NCBI GenBank assembly: GCA_946998205.1
Contig: CAMPYJ010000014.1
Coordinates: 1-59,825 of the forward strand
Source of the DNA: an uncultured Prevotella sp.
GTDB taxonomy: Bacteria; Bacteroidota; Bacteroidia; Bacteroidales; Bacteroidaceae
Direction of reading: 5' to 3'
Length of the DNA stretch: 59,825 bases
Of the stretch, positions 8,926-17,656 are shown piece after piece. The notes under the pieces are model-generated. The model did no database searches. It was given only the letters and a program-made list of their open reading frames with translations, and was not told the origin of the DNA. Numbering within the stretch: the first letter of the stretch is position 1; each line of letters starts with the position of its first letter. The position numbers were made by a program, and so were the translations under genes.

Positions 8926-10817
8926 TGTATGTTGGACAGTTTGCATTCTTTCTCATAGTAGCGTACGAAAGCCTGGTTGCAGAGCTTCACGCCGTTGGGC
9001 GTGGGGTACAACCCCGTGAAGTACCAGTCTCCGCGGTGGTTCGGAATGGCTTGGTGCAGGCCGTCAATCGACTGGAACACCAGCTCTATCGGGGTGGTGA
9101 CGTCTTTCGGACGCAGCATCTCAACGATTTTCCCATTGATTTCTTCCACCGCGAACGGCTCATAGATGTCGCGCACGCGGTTGCGCATCTCCTCCACGGG
9201 CTTCTTCAGCTCTTCCAGACAGGCGGCGTAAACGTCACCGATGACCCTTTCGTTCCCCCGCTCCCTGAGCAACTCGACGGCCGCGCGGAAGACGCAGAAC
9301 TCCTGCAGGCTCGACATGTCTATGCCGTAGTAGTCGGGATAACGTATCTGGGGCGCGCTGGAAACGATGACGATTTTCTTGGGATGCAGCCGGTCGAGGA
9401 TGTGCAGGATGCTCTCCTTCAACGTCGTGCCGCGAACGATGCTGTCGTCGATGATCACCAGGTTGTCCTGATAAGGCTCCAGGCTCTCGTACGTGATGTC
9501 GTAGACGTGCGACGCCAGGTCGTTGCGCGAGTTGCCCTCGGTGATGAATGTGCGCAGCTTGATGTCTTTCCACGCCACCTTCTCCGACCTTACCGTCTCT
9601 GACAGGATGTCCTCCAGCTCGGCGGCCGTAGGCATGTGTCCCAAGGATTGTATCTTCTTGATTTTCTTTTGATGGACGTGCTGCTTGAAGCCTTGCAGCA
9701 AGCCATAGAAAGCCACTTCAGCCGTATTGGGGATGAACGAGAATACCGTGTGCGCCGTGTCGCCGCCCACAGCCTTCAACACGGCCGGCGTGAGAAGCTC
9801 GCCCAGCTTCTTGCGCTCTTTGTAGATGTCGCGGTCAGAGCCGCGGCTGAAATAGATTCGCTCGAACGAGCAGGGCGAAAAGCCGCGCTGTTCCAGTATC
9901 CGCTCGATGGCGCACTCACCGTTGCGTTTGACCAGCAGCGCCTGTCCGGGCTGCAGCTCGCGGATGTCATCACACTCCAGGTCGAAGGTTGTCTGCAAGA
10001 CCGGACGCTCACTGGCCACCACCACCACCTCGTCGTTCTTATAATAAAAGGCCGGCCTGATGCCCCACGGGTCGCGCATGGAGAACATCTCACCCGAACC
10101 GGTGATGCCACACACGACGTACCCGCCGTCGAAGTCTCGCATGGTGGTCCTCAGCACGTTGCCCATCTGCACGTGGTCTTCGATGTAGCGGGTGATGTCC
10201 ATGTTCTCCAATCCCAGCGACTTGGCCCTCACGTAATTGCGCTCCACCTCGCGGTCCAGCCGGTGCCCCATGAACTCGAGCATCAGGTAGCTGTCGCTGT
10301 TGATGCGGGGGCACTGTCCCTGCCGTATCAGCTTATGGAAGATCTCGTCCACGTTCGTCATGTTGAAGTTGCCGCACAGGCAGAGATTCTTGGCCCGCCA
10401 GTTGTTGCGCCGCATGAAGGGGTGAACGTACGACAGTCCTTTCTTGCCGGTCGTAGAGTAGCGCAGGTGCCCCATGTACAGCTCTCCGGCGAAGGGCAGC
10501 CTCTTCCTCACATACTCGATGTCGGTCATGTTCTCGGGCGATTCCTCCTTGAACACTTGCCTTACTCGGCCAAATATCTCGGGTATGGCGTTCTTCCCTT
10601 CCGCCCGCTCCCTGAACATGTGCTCCGTTCCCGGCTCAGAGCCGAGCTTGATGCACGCCATGCCGGCGCCCTCCTGCCCGCGGTTGTGCTGTTTTTCCAT
10701 CATCAGGTACAGCTTGTTGAGCGCGTATTGCCAGGTGCCGTACTTGTCTTGGTAATATTCCAGGGGTTTCAGCAGGCGAATCATCGCCACCCCGCATTCA
10801 TGCTTTAACGGTTCCAT
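8907..10817 (-). CDS. purF: Amidophosphoribosyltransferase (long Bacteroidetes form)
   Basis: Transfers the amide nitrogen of glutamine to PRPP, the first step of purine synthesis. The N-terminal Ntn-type glutaminase has its nucleophile at Cys8 (MEPLKHECGVAMI), so a short propeptide must be removed; the family RGQE loop reads RGQEGAG. The C-terminal phosphoribosyltransferase domain carries the PRPP loop VIIDDSIVRGTT. At 636 residues it is longer than the ~500-residue E. coli enzyme, with an insert in the middle and a C-terminal tail, as is usual for the second PurF-like protein in Bacteroidetes. The last codons and stop lie in a MITE remnant. Either classical PurF or this paralogous class is possible. 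Confidence 0.85.
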   Translation of the reverse strand: MEPLKHECGVAMIRLLKPLEYYQDKYGTWQYALNKLYLMMEKQHNRGQEGAGMACIKLGSEPGTEHMFRERAEGKNAIPEIFGRVRQVFKEESPENMTDIEYVRKRLPFAGELYMGHLRYSTTGKKGLSYVHPFMRRNNWRAKNLCLCGNFNMTNVDEIFHKLIRQGQCPRINSDSYLMLEFMGHRLDREVERNYVRAKSLGLENMDITRYIEDHVQMGNVLRTTMRDFDGGYVVCGITGSGEMFSMRDPWGIRPAFYYKNDEVVVVASERPVLQTTFDLECDDIRELQPGQALLVKRNGECAIERILEQRGFSPCSFERIYFSRGSDRDIYKERKKLGELLTPAVLKAVGGDTAHTVFSFIPNTAEVAFYGLLQGFKQHVHQKKIKKIQSLGHMPTAAELEDILSETVRSEKVAWKDIKLRTFITEGNSRNDLASHVYDITYESLEPYQDNLVIIDDSIVRGTTLKESILHILDRLHPKKIVIVSSAPQIRYPDYYGIDMSSLQEFCVFRAAVELLRERGNERVIGDVYAACLEELKKPVEEMRNRVRDIYEPFAVEEINGKIVEMLRPKDVTTPIELVFQSIDGLHQAIPNHRGDWYFTGLYPTPNGVKLCNQAFVRYYEKECKLSNIQKTLRR

Positions 10818-10868
10818 ACTTTTTTATTCTCTTGTCGCTTGTTTCCGCGCCACGCAGGCTCACTAAAA

Positions 10869-10913
10869 AAAATGAAGAATATCACAACGTCAAATCATGG
10901 TATTCTTCATTTT
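10869..10913 (-). terminator. Terminator between the export lipoprotein gene and purF
   Basis: A 13-bp perfect stem, AAAATGAAGAATA (10869-10881) with TATTCTTCATTTT (10901-10913). Read on the minus strand it ends in a T run, so it should stop transcripts from the polysaccharide-export gene before purF. Confidence 0.8.
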
Positions 10914-10940
10914 CCTCAAAATGTCATTGTCCGCAGGCTC

Positions 10941-11741
10941 TTAATTTCTCAAAATGCTCACCAACAAAGAAGAAATCGACGTCACGATACCGAGGAGCGA
11001 GAACCACAAAGAGGTTGACGGCCCGATACCGGCGCCCGTGGCCTTCACGCCGTTGGGCTGTACATATAGGATGTCGTTTTGTTGCAGGTAATAATAGGGC
11101 GAGTTGATCAGGTTGGCGTCATTCATGTTGAGCCGCACCATCTTTTTCTGCCCCGTCTCATCCTCGCGTATCAGCATGATGTTGTTTCGCTTGCCATACA
11201 CCGTCAAGTCTCCGGCCTTGGCCAGTGCCTCCACGACGCTCATCTTCTCGCTGGCTACCGGATACACGCCCGGACTGCGCACCTCTCCAATGACCGTCAC
11301 GCGGTAGCCGGACATCCTCACCGTGACGATTGGTTTCTCGGAAGCGGCCATGTAAGGCAGCAGCTTGCGCCGAATCATGTCCTGACACTGCGATTTGGTC
11401 ATGCCCAGAACGTGTACGCGGCCCACGACGGGAAAATCGATGTTCCCGTCGTTGTCTACGAGGTATCCTTGAAGATTACCGCCTCCGCTCGCCAGCTGGC
11501 CCGACGCGCCCACCGCGTTTCCGACGGACAGGTTGAAAGGAGCAGCCGCCGCGGGATCAGTAGTACTCACCGTAATCGTCAACATGTCTTTCGGCATGAT
11601 ACGGGCGTCGTACAGACCCTTGGAGCCTGCCAGACTGATCTCATCGATATTCTGAAAATACGGTACGCCGCGGCCGCTGAGACAACTCCCCAGCAGCATA
11701 ACAATCGCCAATGCGACAATTGGAAAAAGGAATTTCTTCAT
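10941..11741 (-). CDS. Polysaccharide export lipoprotein (Wza/EpsA family)
   Basis: An outer-membrane polysaccharide secretin. A lipobox (LLGSC) at about residue 20 is followed by the Poly_export domain (YDARIMPKDMLTITV), a SLBB domain (VTVRMSGYRVTVIGEVRSPGVYPV, about residues 140-215) and a hydrophobic C-terminal segment (SLWFSLLGIVTSISSLLVSIL). Length 266 is typical for the Bacteroidetes form. In this group the gene is usually followed by a Wzc-type tyrosine kinase and glycan genes; none is here. It is cut off downstream by its own terminator and upstream by repeats, so it looks like an orphan exporter. Confidence 0.9.
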   Translation of the reverse strand: MKKFLFPIVALAIVMLLGSCLSGRGVPYFQNIDEISLAGSKGLYDARIMPKDMLTITVSTTDPAAAAPFNLSVGNAVGASGQLASGGGNLQGYLVDNDGNIDFPVVGRVHVLGMTKSQCQDMIRRKLLPYMAASEKPIVTVRMSGYRVTVIGEVRSPGVYPVASEKMSVVEALAKAGDLTVYGKRNNIMLIREDETGQKKMVRLNMNDANLINSPYYYLQQNDILYVQPNGVKATGAGIGPSTSLWFSLLGIVTSISSLLVSILRN

Positions 11742-11872
11742 AAAATCGTGTCAATTCGTCTAAGCAACCGCAAAAATAATCTTATTTTTCGATACTTACA
11801 AATTATTTCATCAATAATTGCCGAAATCGTCACGGACGGGAAAACGCAGGATGGATGGCTGAAGACTTGTAA

Positions 11873-11930
11873 GGGCGGTTCTATAAATGGATGGTTCTAT
11901 AAATTACCGCCGTAATTGATAGAACCGCCC
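11873..11930 (+). mobile_element. MITE-like element, 58-bp deletion derivative
   Basis: Both termini are retained (GGGCGGTTCTATAAAT at the left, ATAGAACCGCCC at the right) with a partial duplication of the left end inside; almost the whole interior is gone. Matching 4-bp flanks GTAA (11869-11872 and 11931-11934) mark it as a true insertion. Confidence 0.85.
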
Positions 11931-11934
11931 GTAA

Positions 11935-12099
11935 AAAAAAGACGTTGTGACAGAAAACGTTCCACGAAAGAACATTCCGCGTTGAGCCGAAAAGCGGAAA
12001 GTAACCTCGTTCAGCGAAAGAGCCGCAGCGTGCAAGTCGCATTTTCATGACACTGGGCGTAAGTTATCAAAAAAACGTTGTAAATTTGCAATCAAATTA
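11935..12099. other. Intergenic region with the porin promoter
   Basis: There is no gene here. TAAATTTG at 12081-12088 fits the -7 box of a plus-strand promoter for the porin; no convincing -33 box was found. If it is used, transcription starts near 12095, just before the MITE-like element, which then forms nearly the whole leader. Confidence 0.4.
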
Positions 12100-12292
12100 G
12101 GGCGGTTCTATAAATTAGCTTTGACAGATTGTGAGACTATTTTCGAGGTCAATTTGTTTGTGAGTGAAAGAGTATAGCGAGCTATACGACTGAACGAACA
12201 AGCAAATTGAACCGAAAAGAGTACACAAGATGACAAAACGTAAAAAGACTGACCTTAGAAAAACTTTACGGTGGTAATTTATAGAACCGCCC
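12100..12292 (-). mobile_element. MITE-like element, full copy in the porin leader
   Basis: A 193-bp complete copy in reverse orientation, with perfect 18-bp terminal repeats and target duplication ATTA (12096-12099 and 12293-12296). The central GTATAGC/GCTATAC hairpin is intact. It ends 26 bp before the porin ATG. Confidence 0.93.
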
Positions 12293-12318
12293 ATTAACAA
12301 AATATTAACACCTACCTC

Positions 12319-13491
12319 ATGAACAAACAGATTCTCATGGCATTCGCGGCCGCGATGGCACTCTCTGCCCGCGCGCAGGTAAAAATGCCCACATGGCTCA
12401 GCAACGTGAAGCTGTCAGGCTACGGCATGACACAGTATAGATACAGCACGCGGAAGGACGCCGAGCCAAGCTCTTTCAACGTCCGCATGGTCCGACTGTC
12501 ACTCGACGGCAGAATCGCGAACGATTTTTATTGGAAAGCCCAAGTGCAGTTCAACGGCAACACTGCCAGCCTTGGAAGCAGTCCGCGTCTCGTCGACGCT
12601 TTCGCAGAATGGCAGAAGACCGATTATCTAAGAATCAAGATGGGACAATTCAAGAGGCCCTTCAGCTTTGAGAATCCCATGCACCCCATGGAGCAAGGCT
12701 TCATGAGCTATGCGCAAACCATACTGAAACTTACTGGTTTTAACGACCGGGCGGGTGGCCATGCGTCTAACGGCCGCGACATCGGTCTGCAGCTGCAAGG
12801 TGACATCCTGAGCGACAGCCACGGCCGCAAGCTGCTGCACTACCAAGTAGGCGTGTTCAACGGACAAGGTATCAACGTCAAGGATGTGGATCAAAAGAAA
12901 GACATCATTGGTGGTCTGTGGGTAATGCCCGTCAAGGGCATGAGGATAGGCGCCTTCGGATGGACGGGCTCCTACGCCCGAAAGGGAACGTGGAACGTGG
13001 TTGACGAACAGCACAATCCCGTCACAACCATCGACGCCAGTGGCAAGACCGTGAACCAAACGCAATCGGGCTTGCGCTCGCTGAGACAAAACCGGTATGC
13101 CTTCTCAGCCGAATATCTTGTAAACGACTGGACGTTCCGTTCTGAATACATTCATTCCACCGGCCTGAGTTTCACGCAAACCTGCCAGAACCCAACCAAC
13201 GCCACCGACGCCAACATCAATTACAAGGCGGGCGACCAAGCCGACGGAGCCTATGCGCTGGTGATGGCTCCAATCATAAAATCTAAACTGCGGGTAAAAG
13301 CCCGCTATGACATGTATCGGCCAACCGGAGAATGGAATCAGTCTAAAACGCAATATGAAATTGGATGTAACTACTCATTTACCAAAAACATGTTGATCAG
13401 CGCCGAATACGCATTCAACAACGACCGCTCCCCGGCCGACGGCAACCACAACTACTCCGTGATAGACGTTCAGGTGGATTACAGGTTTTAG
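12319..13491 (+). CDS. Porin of the phosphate-selective O/P family
   Basis: An outer-membrane beta-barrel porin of 390 residues. A signal peptide (MNKQILMAFAAAMALSARAQ) precedes a barrel rich in alternating aromatic/polar strands: SGYGMTQYRYS, FNVRMVRLSLDGRI, WKAQVQFN, YLRIKMGQFKRPFSFENP. It closes with the C-terminal strand IDVQVDYRF, ending in Phe as outer-membrane barrels do. The KMGQFKRPF block is typical of the OprO/OprP family, which imports phosphate or polyphosphate in Pseudomonas; substrate here is unknown. The gene stands alone. A MITE-like insertion sits in its leader. Confidence 0.85.
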   Translation: MNKQILMAFAAAMALSARAQVKMPTWLSNVKLSGYGMTQYRYSTRKDAEPSSFNVRMVRLSLDGRIANDFYWKAQVQFNGNTASLGSSPRLVDAFAEWQKTDYLRIKMGQFKRPFSFENPMHPMEQGFMSYAQTILKLTGFNDRAGGHASNGRDIGLQLQGDILSDSHGRKLLHYQVGVFNGQGINVKDVDQKKDIIGGLWVMPVKGMRIGAFGWTGSYARKGTWNVVDEQHNPVTTIDASGKTVNQTQSGLRSLRQNRYAFSAEYLVNDWTFRSEYIHSTGLSFTQTCQNPTNATDANINYKAGDQADGAYALVMAPIIKSKLRVKARYDMYRPTGEWNQSKTQYEIGCNYSFTKNMLISAEYAFNNDRSPADGNHNYSVIDVQVDYRF

Positions 13492-13624
13492 ACGCGCACC
13501 GCTGACATCCGGCAACTTACCGCCTCACCTCATGACGCCGGTGCGTCACCACCCACCCCGTGCGGGACGTGATTCAGCGCATCTTTCTTTCCCCGGGTCC
13601 GCCGTCCATGCGGCGCATGCGACA

Positions 13625-13689
13625 AGCCCGTTCAGCTCCGGAAAGGTCGCGGGAATGTTTCCGTACCTTGCCGGAAAGATGAACGGGCT
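13625..13689 (-). other. Conserved 3' hairpin, diverged copy
   Basis: The outer stem AGCCCGTTCA (13625-13634) pairs with TGAACGGGCT (13680-13689), and an inner GGAA/TTCC stem caps it. It is the counterpart of 18068-18131 downstream of the intact C10 protease gene; both stems have changed in a compensatory way between the copies. Confidence 0.75.
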
Positions 13690-13706
13690 GATGTGGATGA
13701 TGGCTG

Positions 13707-13880
13707 TTACTTAACCACTTTCTTGCCACCGATGATGTAGATGCCCTTTGGCAGTGACTCGAACTGTTGTTCGCCTTTACCTACCACCACACCTTGCAGG
13801 TTGTATATGAGCATCGGCTCATGGCTGATGTGCGGAACAGCGATTGCTGTTGGTGCGTCTTTTGCCATGTAGAACGGTGT
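13707..13880 (-). pseudogene. C10 protease gene, 3' remnant
   Basis: On the minus strand this encodes only the last ~57 residues of a C10 protease: FYMAKDAPTAIAVPH, then the sorting-tail-like LPKGIYIIGGKKVVK and stop. Positions 13719-13871 are identical to 18161-18313 of the intact gene over 153 bp, while the adjoining 3' hairpin has clearly diverged. The 5' side ends abruptly at AACGGTGT (13873-13880), where glycogen phosphorylase sequence begins on the other strand. Confidence 0.9.
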
Positions 13881-14601
13881 GGTGAACCTCTCTGTGCTTG
13901 ACGGCTGGTGGGTTGAAGGTTATCCCGATGGTGCAGGATGGGCATTGCCTCAGAAGCGTACCTACGAGAATCAAGCGTACCAAGACCAGTTGGATGCTTC
14001 TACTATCTACTCAATGTTAGAGAACGAGATTATCCCGATGTTCTACCGCCATGGAGAGCAGGGTTATAGCAAGGAGTGGGTGAAGACCATCAAGAATTCT
14101 ATTGCCACCATTGCTCCGCATTACACCATGAAGCGTCAGTTGGACGATTATTTCAGTAAATTCTATATCAAACAGGCGCAACGTTTCGAGCAGTTGGATG
14201 CCAACAATCATCAAATAGCCAAAGACATCGCCCAGTGGAAAGAAAATTTGGTTGCGCATTGGGATGCGATCAATGTGGTTTCCAAGGACACTACCTTCTT
14301 GGAGAATGGCGGTGAAACAGGCGTACGCTATCAGGTGAAGTACGTGATTGACGAGCAAGGCTTGGACGATGCCATCGGCTTGGAAATCGTATCATTGCGT
14401 ACACTGCCCGACAGTGATGGACGTGAAGTGTACAAAATCATTCCGTTCAAAATGGTAAAGCATGAAGGAAACCAATATACCTTCGTGGCAGAATTGGAAC
14501 CCGATGTTGCAGGCACCTTCAAATTGTGTGTGCGCATGTATCCAAAGAATGCTTACCTGCCTCACCGTCAGGACTTCTGTTATGTGAAATGGCTCGACTA
14601 A
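13873..14601 (+). pseudogene. glgP: Glycogen/alpha-glucan phosphorylase, C-terminal fragment
   Basis: About 240 codons of the 3' end of a glycogen phosphorylase gene. The start NGVVNLSVLDGWWVEGY and GAGWALPQ are the conserved region just after the PLP-lysine segment in GlgP-type phosphorylases, and the rest matches the C-terminal part of the Bacteroidetes form. The catalytic N-terminal part and the PLP lysine are absent, so it cannot be an active phosphorylase. A GTG at 13879 could in principle start a short protein. The fusion with the inverted C10 remnant shows it arose by rearrangement. The terminator at 14638-14675 is intact. Confidence 0.85.
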
Positions 14602-14637
14602 ATTGGTCGATACCTCACTGATATAACTTTCACAAAT

Positions 14638-14675
14638 AGCACTTCGCAACTCTTGATGCGAAGTGCTTTTTTTTT
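14638..14675 (+). terminator. Intrinsic terminator after the glgP fragment
   Basis: An 11-bp stem, AGCACTTCGCA (14638-14648) with TGCGAAGTGCT (14657-14667), then nine or more T. Confidence 0.92.
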
Positions 14676-14799
14676 GAATGGTATGCCTAAGTTTTTTCCT
14701 ATTTCATCATATTCTGTTGCTCGTTATCTCTTTGCAACGGAATAACACGTAACGATACAGAGGTGCAGTAAAGTTCGTTACGGCAGACAGTGCATGTCA

Positions 14800-14990
14800 T
14801 CGCATCTTTTAACAACGAAAAACGCAAAAGAATCAAAAATACATTGCCACAAAAGCCAATTGACGAAAGAACGCCCCGTTCTTTCGTTGCTTCATATCAC
14901 TCGCACATTTTCGTTTTTTCTGTTGAGTTCGTTGTTCAGTTCTTCTACGCTGTTCACAACAAGAAAAAATACCATCTTACATGAAAGAAC
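14800..14990 (-). repeat. Unit B, diverged inverted copy
   Basis: Reverse-complement reading aligns with about 20650-20950: the CTTTCAT start, the AGAAGAA..AACAACGAA block, the ACGAAAGAACG palindrome, and GGCTTTTGTGGCAATGT followed by TTTTTCGTTGTT. About 100 bp of the interior is missing. No gene is seen. Confidence 0.7.
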
Positions 14991-15022
14991 TGTGCTTATT
15001 ATAAAAAAATATTTAATTAAAA

Positions 15023-15054
15023 TTTGTAAGTATTGATAATTATGACTATCTTTG
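15023..15054 (+). promoter_or_regulatory. Promoter of the BspA-like gene
   Basis: TTTG (15023-15026), 20 nt, TATCTTTG (15047-15054). The start near 15061 leaves a leader of about 290 nt that holds a short ORF, a C9 tract and a hairpin. Confidence 0.6.
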
Positions 15055-15163
15055 CAGAAATTTACAACAATTTATAACAATCTGTATTTAGCACATGGGC
15101 GATGTTTCTGCATATTCCGATGTTGCATATTTGTTTTTTGATAGCAGGAAAAAGGAGGAAATA

Positions 15164-15250
15164 ATGTTAATGAGTGTTATTACCCCCCCCCAAGTATTAT
15201 ATTATATTAACAAAACGCTTTTTACGTGCTTACCTTGTTCGCAAAGGTAA
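15164..15250 (+). CDS. Possible 28-aa leader peptide
   Basis: A short frame (MLMSVITPPPQV... to stop) in the long leader of the BspA-like gene. It has a textbook Shine-Dalgarno AGGAGG at 15153-15158, 5 nt before the ATG; such sites are uncommon in Bacteroidetes. The three prolines are encoded across a run of nine C (15183-15191), where slippage would change frame. The stop codon lies inside a hairpin, CTTACCTT/AAGGTAAG (15229-15252). A regulatory leader is possible; translation has not been shown. Confidence 0.4.
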   Translation: MLMSVITPPQVLYYINKTLFTCLPCSQR

Positions 15251-15352
15251 GTCCACTTCGTGACGCACGATTGCCATGAGCAGTCTTGCGCAAAGGGCGT
15301 TTGCACTTATTTCACAGCAGAATATTCATAAAACCTATAAACTTTTTCAAAG

Positions 15353-17650
15353 ATGAAACAACGTTACATGCTTAAAACAAAACGACGCGGTATATTCCTC
15401 GTTTTGTTCCTGATGATGACCCTGCCAATGGTGGCGCAAAATGCTGGCGATGAATTCGAGTTCGATGGTCTGCATTACTCCATACTGGATGCAACAAAAC
15501 AAACCATCAGGGTAGTGTCCAAAAGAAAATTTAAACAAGATACTGAAGGCACTGAAAATAAAGAGTATGCCTATGAGAATACGTTGAGTGGGATTTTAGA
15601 TTTCACCAAGCCCGTCATTTACAAAGATAAAGGATGGAGGGTGACCGAGATTGGCGAAAGGGCTTTACAGAGAGAAAACATTACGGAGGTGAAACTTCCT
15701 GAAGGTATCACAAAAATTGGATACAAAGCGTTTTTCCAGACAAAATCATTGCAAAAAATCAATTTCCCACAATCCCTGAAGGCTATAGAACGCGAGGCAT
15801 TCAATGGTAGCGGTTTGACAGAGGTCAATATCCCTGGCGCAACGGCAATAGGCAATGCAGCCTTTTTGTCATGCACAAAAATGAAAACTCTCACTATTCC
15901 AAATGTGACATTCTTAGGAACAATGTGTTTTAGACATTGCTCTCAGCTGGAAACTGTAACAGTCCCAGTTTCAGCAAATATAGGAAAAGAATGCGACGCG
16001 TCATTGAAAGATTATGATTTGGTGTTCAATTTGGTCAAAGACAAAAGATTGAATATACTTTACAAGAACAACTCCGGTAGCGTAGCCTTTAGCGATTGCT
16101 ATAACTTGACAGAAGCAATCCTGCAGGATGGCATCACGACAGTTCCTGAAGGCATGTTCTCTTTTTGCGGCGACTTGAAAGACATCACTATCCCAGCCTC
16201 GGTAAAAAGTGTTCAAGACGACGCTTTCAGACGCTGCTTTAGCCTTACGTCCATGAACATTCCGGGAGTGGAAAGTATTGGGAATAGTGCCTTTTTACAA
16301 TGTTGGAATTTAAGGGGCGACTTGATTCTATCCAATAAAGTGAAAGAGATAAAAGATTTAGCCTTTGATCACACAGGTCTTTCTGGGATTAAATGGGAAG
16401 GAACTGACGGATGCAAGATAGGCAATAGCGTGTTTCACAACTGTCCTTTATTGGAGTACGTTGACCTACATACGCTAAAAGCCCCCGAGATAAATAACAA
16501 AACATTGACACGGCATGACCCAAACACGCAGGCTAACTTTGCAAATGGATTGCTGTCGCGCACCATTGTTTACCTTCCCCAAGGCGTGGACTTCACTTTC
16601 GAGGAGGGAGAGGACGTGAACTTTGTAAAGAGTGATGGCACATGCACTAAACTGAGCGTGCAGGATGGCGCCGACTTCGAGTTCCCCGTAAAGTTCACGG
16701 CTAAAGAGGCTGTCTACAATAAATGGGAGGTAGATGCAGTTCAATTAGATGCAGAAAATAGCAAGATTCGCGACGCTGTTTGGGACAGTTTTTGGGATAC
16801 TGATGACTCGAAGACATATGATTTTGGAGATTTTCTCTTTTTTGAAGATGGTGAAGATGGAATAATGCCTCTCACCGAATATCGTGACTTCTCTGGCATG
16901 AAAGACGGCAAGAACTGCTTCACCATGTTGCTGCCCTACAAGGTACAATTGCCGAAAGGCTTCCGTGCTTACGAGCTACACTTAAAAGACAACTACGCAA
17001 CTCCTCTTCAAGGAGAAAGCGATTACACGCAATATTACTTGTTCCAATCTGTTGATGATGGAAGTGTGCTCGAAGCCAACAAGCCTTACCTGTTGCGCAT
17101 TGTGGACGGACAGGAACATACCTCAAAGGAATTTGTTGCTAAGAATGTGGAGATTGCGGCATCGGGTAGTACTGTCAAGGTAAATGATGATGGCAATGAA
17201 GTCACCGAGACACCTTTAACCTCCGCTTTTTGCAACGTCTATGCTGGTACGCTCAAGCCGCAAGGTTATAAAGCTGTTGAGCCTAATCAGGAATTCTTCT
17301 TCGTGGGCGGCACGGAGCGACTTAACAATGAATTGGCTGCCAATCTCAACACTTGGTTGCTGAACACGGACAGCAAGGGGATTGACGTGTGGAGACCAGT
17401 GGAAGGAGGAACAGCCACAGCGGCACCGTTCCGTGGCTACATCCAGCCAAAGAACAATGCTACGAGCAATGCCAAGCACTTCGTTGTCCTTATGGAAAAC
17501 GAGACAACAGGGATAGACGACTTGCAGCAAAACAAGAAGCAGAATGGCGCACAGCGCATCTACACACTCGACGGACGTTACGTAGGCACTAGCTTCGACA
17601 CCCTGCCTAATGGCATTTATGTAATCAAAGGTAAGAAAATTGTAAAATAA
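15353..17650 (+). CDS. BspA-like leucine-rich-repeat surface protein
   Basis: A 765-residue exported protein. After a signal peptide (FLVLFLMMTLPMVAQ), residues ~85-400 are Treponema/Bacteroides-type leucine-rich repeats (LRR_5), for example ITEVKLPEGITKIGYKAF, LTEVNIPGATAIGNAAF and LKDITIPASVKSVQDDAFRRC. Such proteins bind host matrix or other bacteria. A beta-rich region follows, and the tail IYTLDGRYVG...LPNGIYVIKGKKIVK resembles C-terminal sorting tails of type IX secretion, shared in form with the C10 protease nearby. The 76-aa peptide follows after 6 bp, so they form an operon. Met1 and Met6 are both possible starts. Confidence 0.88.
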   Translation: MKQRYMLKTKRRGIFLVLFLMMTLPMVAQNAGDEFEFDGLHYSILDATKQTIRVVSKRKFKQDTEGTENKEYAYENTLSGILDFTKPVIYKDKGWRVTEIGERALQRENITEVKLPEGITKIGYKAFFQTKSLQKINFPQSLKAIEREAFNGSGLTEVNIPGATAIGNAAFLSCTKMKTLTIPNVTFLGTMCFRHCSQLETVTVPVSANIGKECDASLKDYDLVFNLVKDKRLNILYKNNSGSVAFSDCYNLTEAILQDGITTVPEGMFSFCGDLKDITIPASVKSVQDDAFRRCFSLTSMNIPGVESIGNSAFLQCWNLRGDLILSNKVKEIKDLAFDHTGLSGIKWEGTDGCKIGNSVFHNCPLLEYVDLHTLKAPEINNKTLTRHDPNTQANFANGLLSRTIVYLPQGVDFTFEEGEDVNFVKSDGTCTKLSVQDGADFEFPVKFTAKEAVYNKWEVDAVQLDAENSKIRDAVWDSFWDTDDSKTYDFGDFLFFEDGEDGIMPLTEYRDFSGMKDGKNCFTMLLPYKVQLPKGFRAYELHLKDNYATPLQGESDYTQYYLFQSVDDGSVLEANKPYLLRIVDGQEHTSKEFVAKNVEIAASGSTVKVNDDGNEVTETPLTSAFCNVYAGTLKPQGYKAVEPNQEFFFVGGTERLNNELAANLNTWLLNTDSKGIDVWRPVEGGTATAAPFRGYIQPKNNATSNAKHFVVLMENETTGIDDLQQNKKQNGAQRIYTLDGRYVGTSFDTLPNGIYVIKGKKIVK

Positions 17651-17656
17651 CGCAAG

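Noticed and set aside
9636..10808. 390-codon plus-strand frame opposite purF, and similar long frames opposite nqrA, nqrB and mutS2
   Set aside because: They are antisense shadows of well-recognised genes caused by the GC-biased third codon positions.
13879..14601. Functional glycogen phosphorylase
   Set aside because: Only the C-terminal ~240 residues remain and the PLP lysine and substrate domain are absent.
15229..15252. Minus-strand promoter TACCTTTG inside the BspA leader
   Set aside because: The word arises as one arm of the hairpin; no minus-strand gene lies downstream of it.
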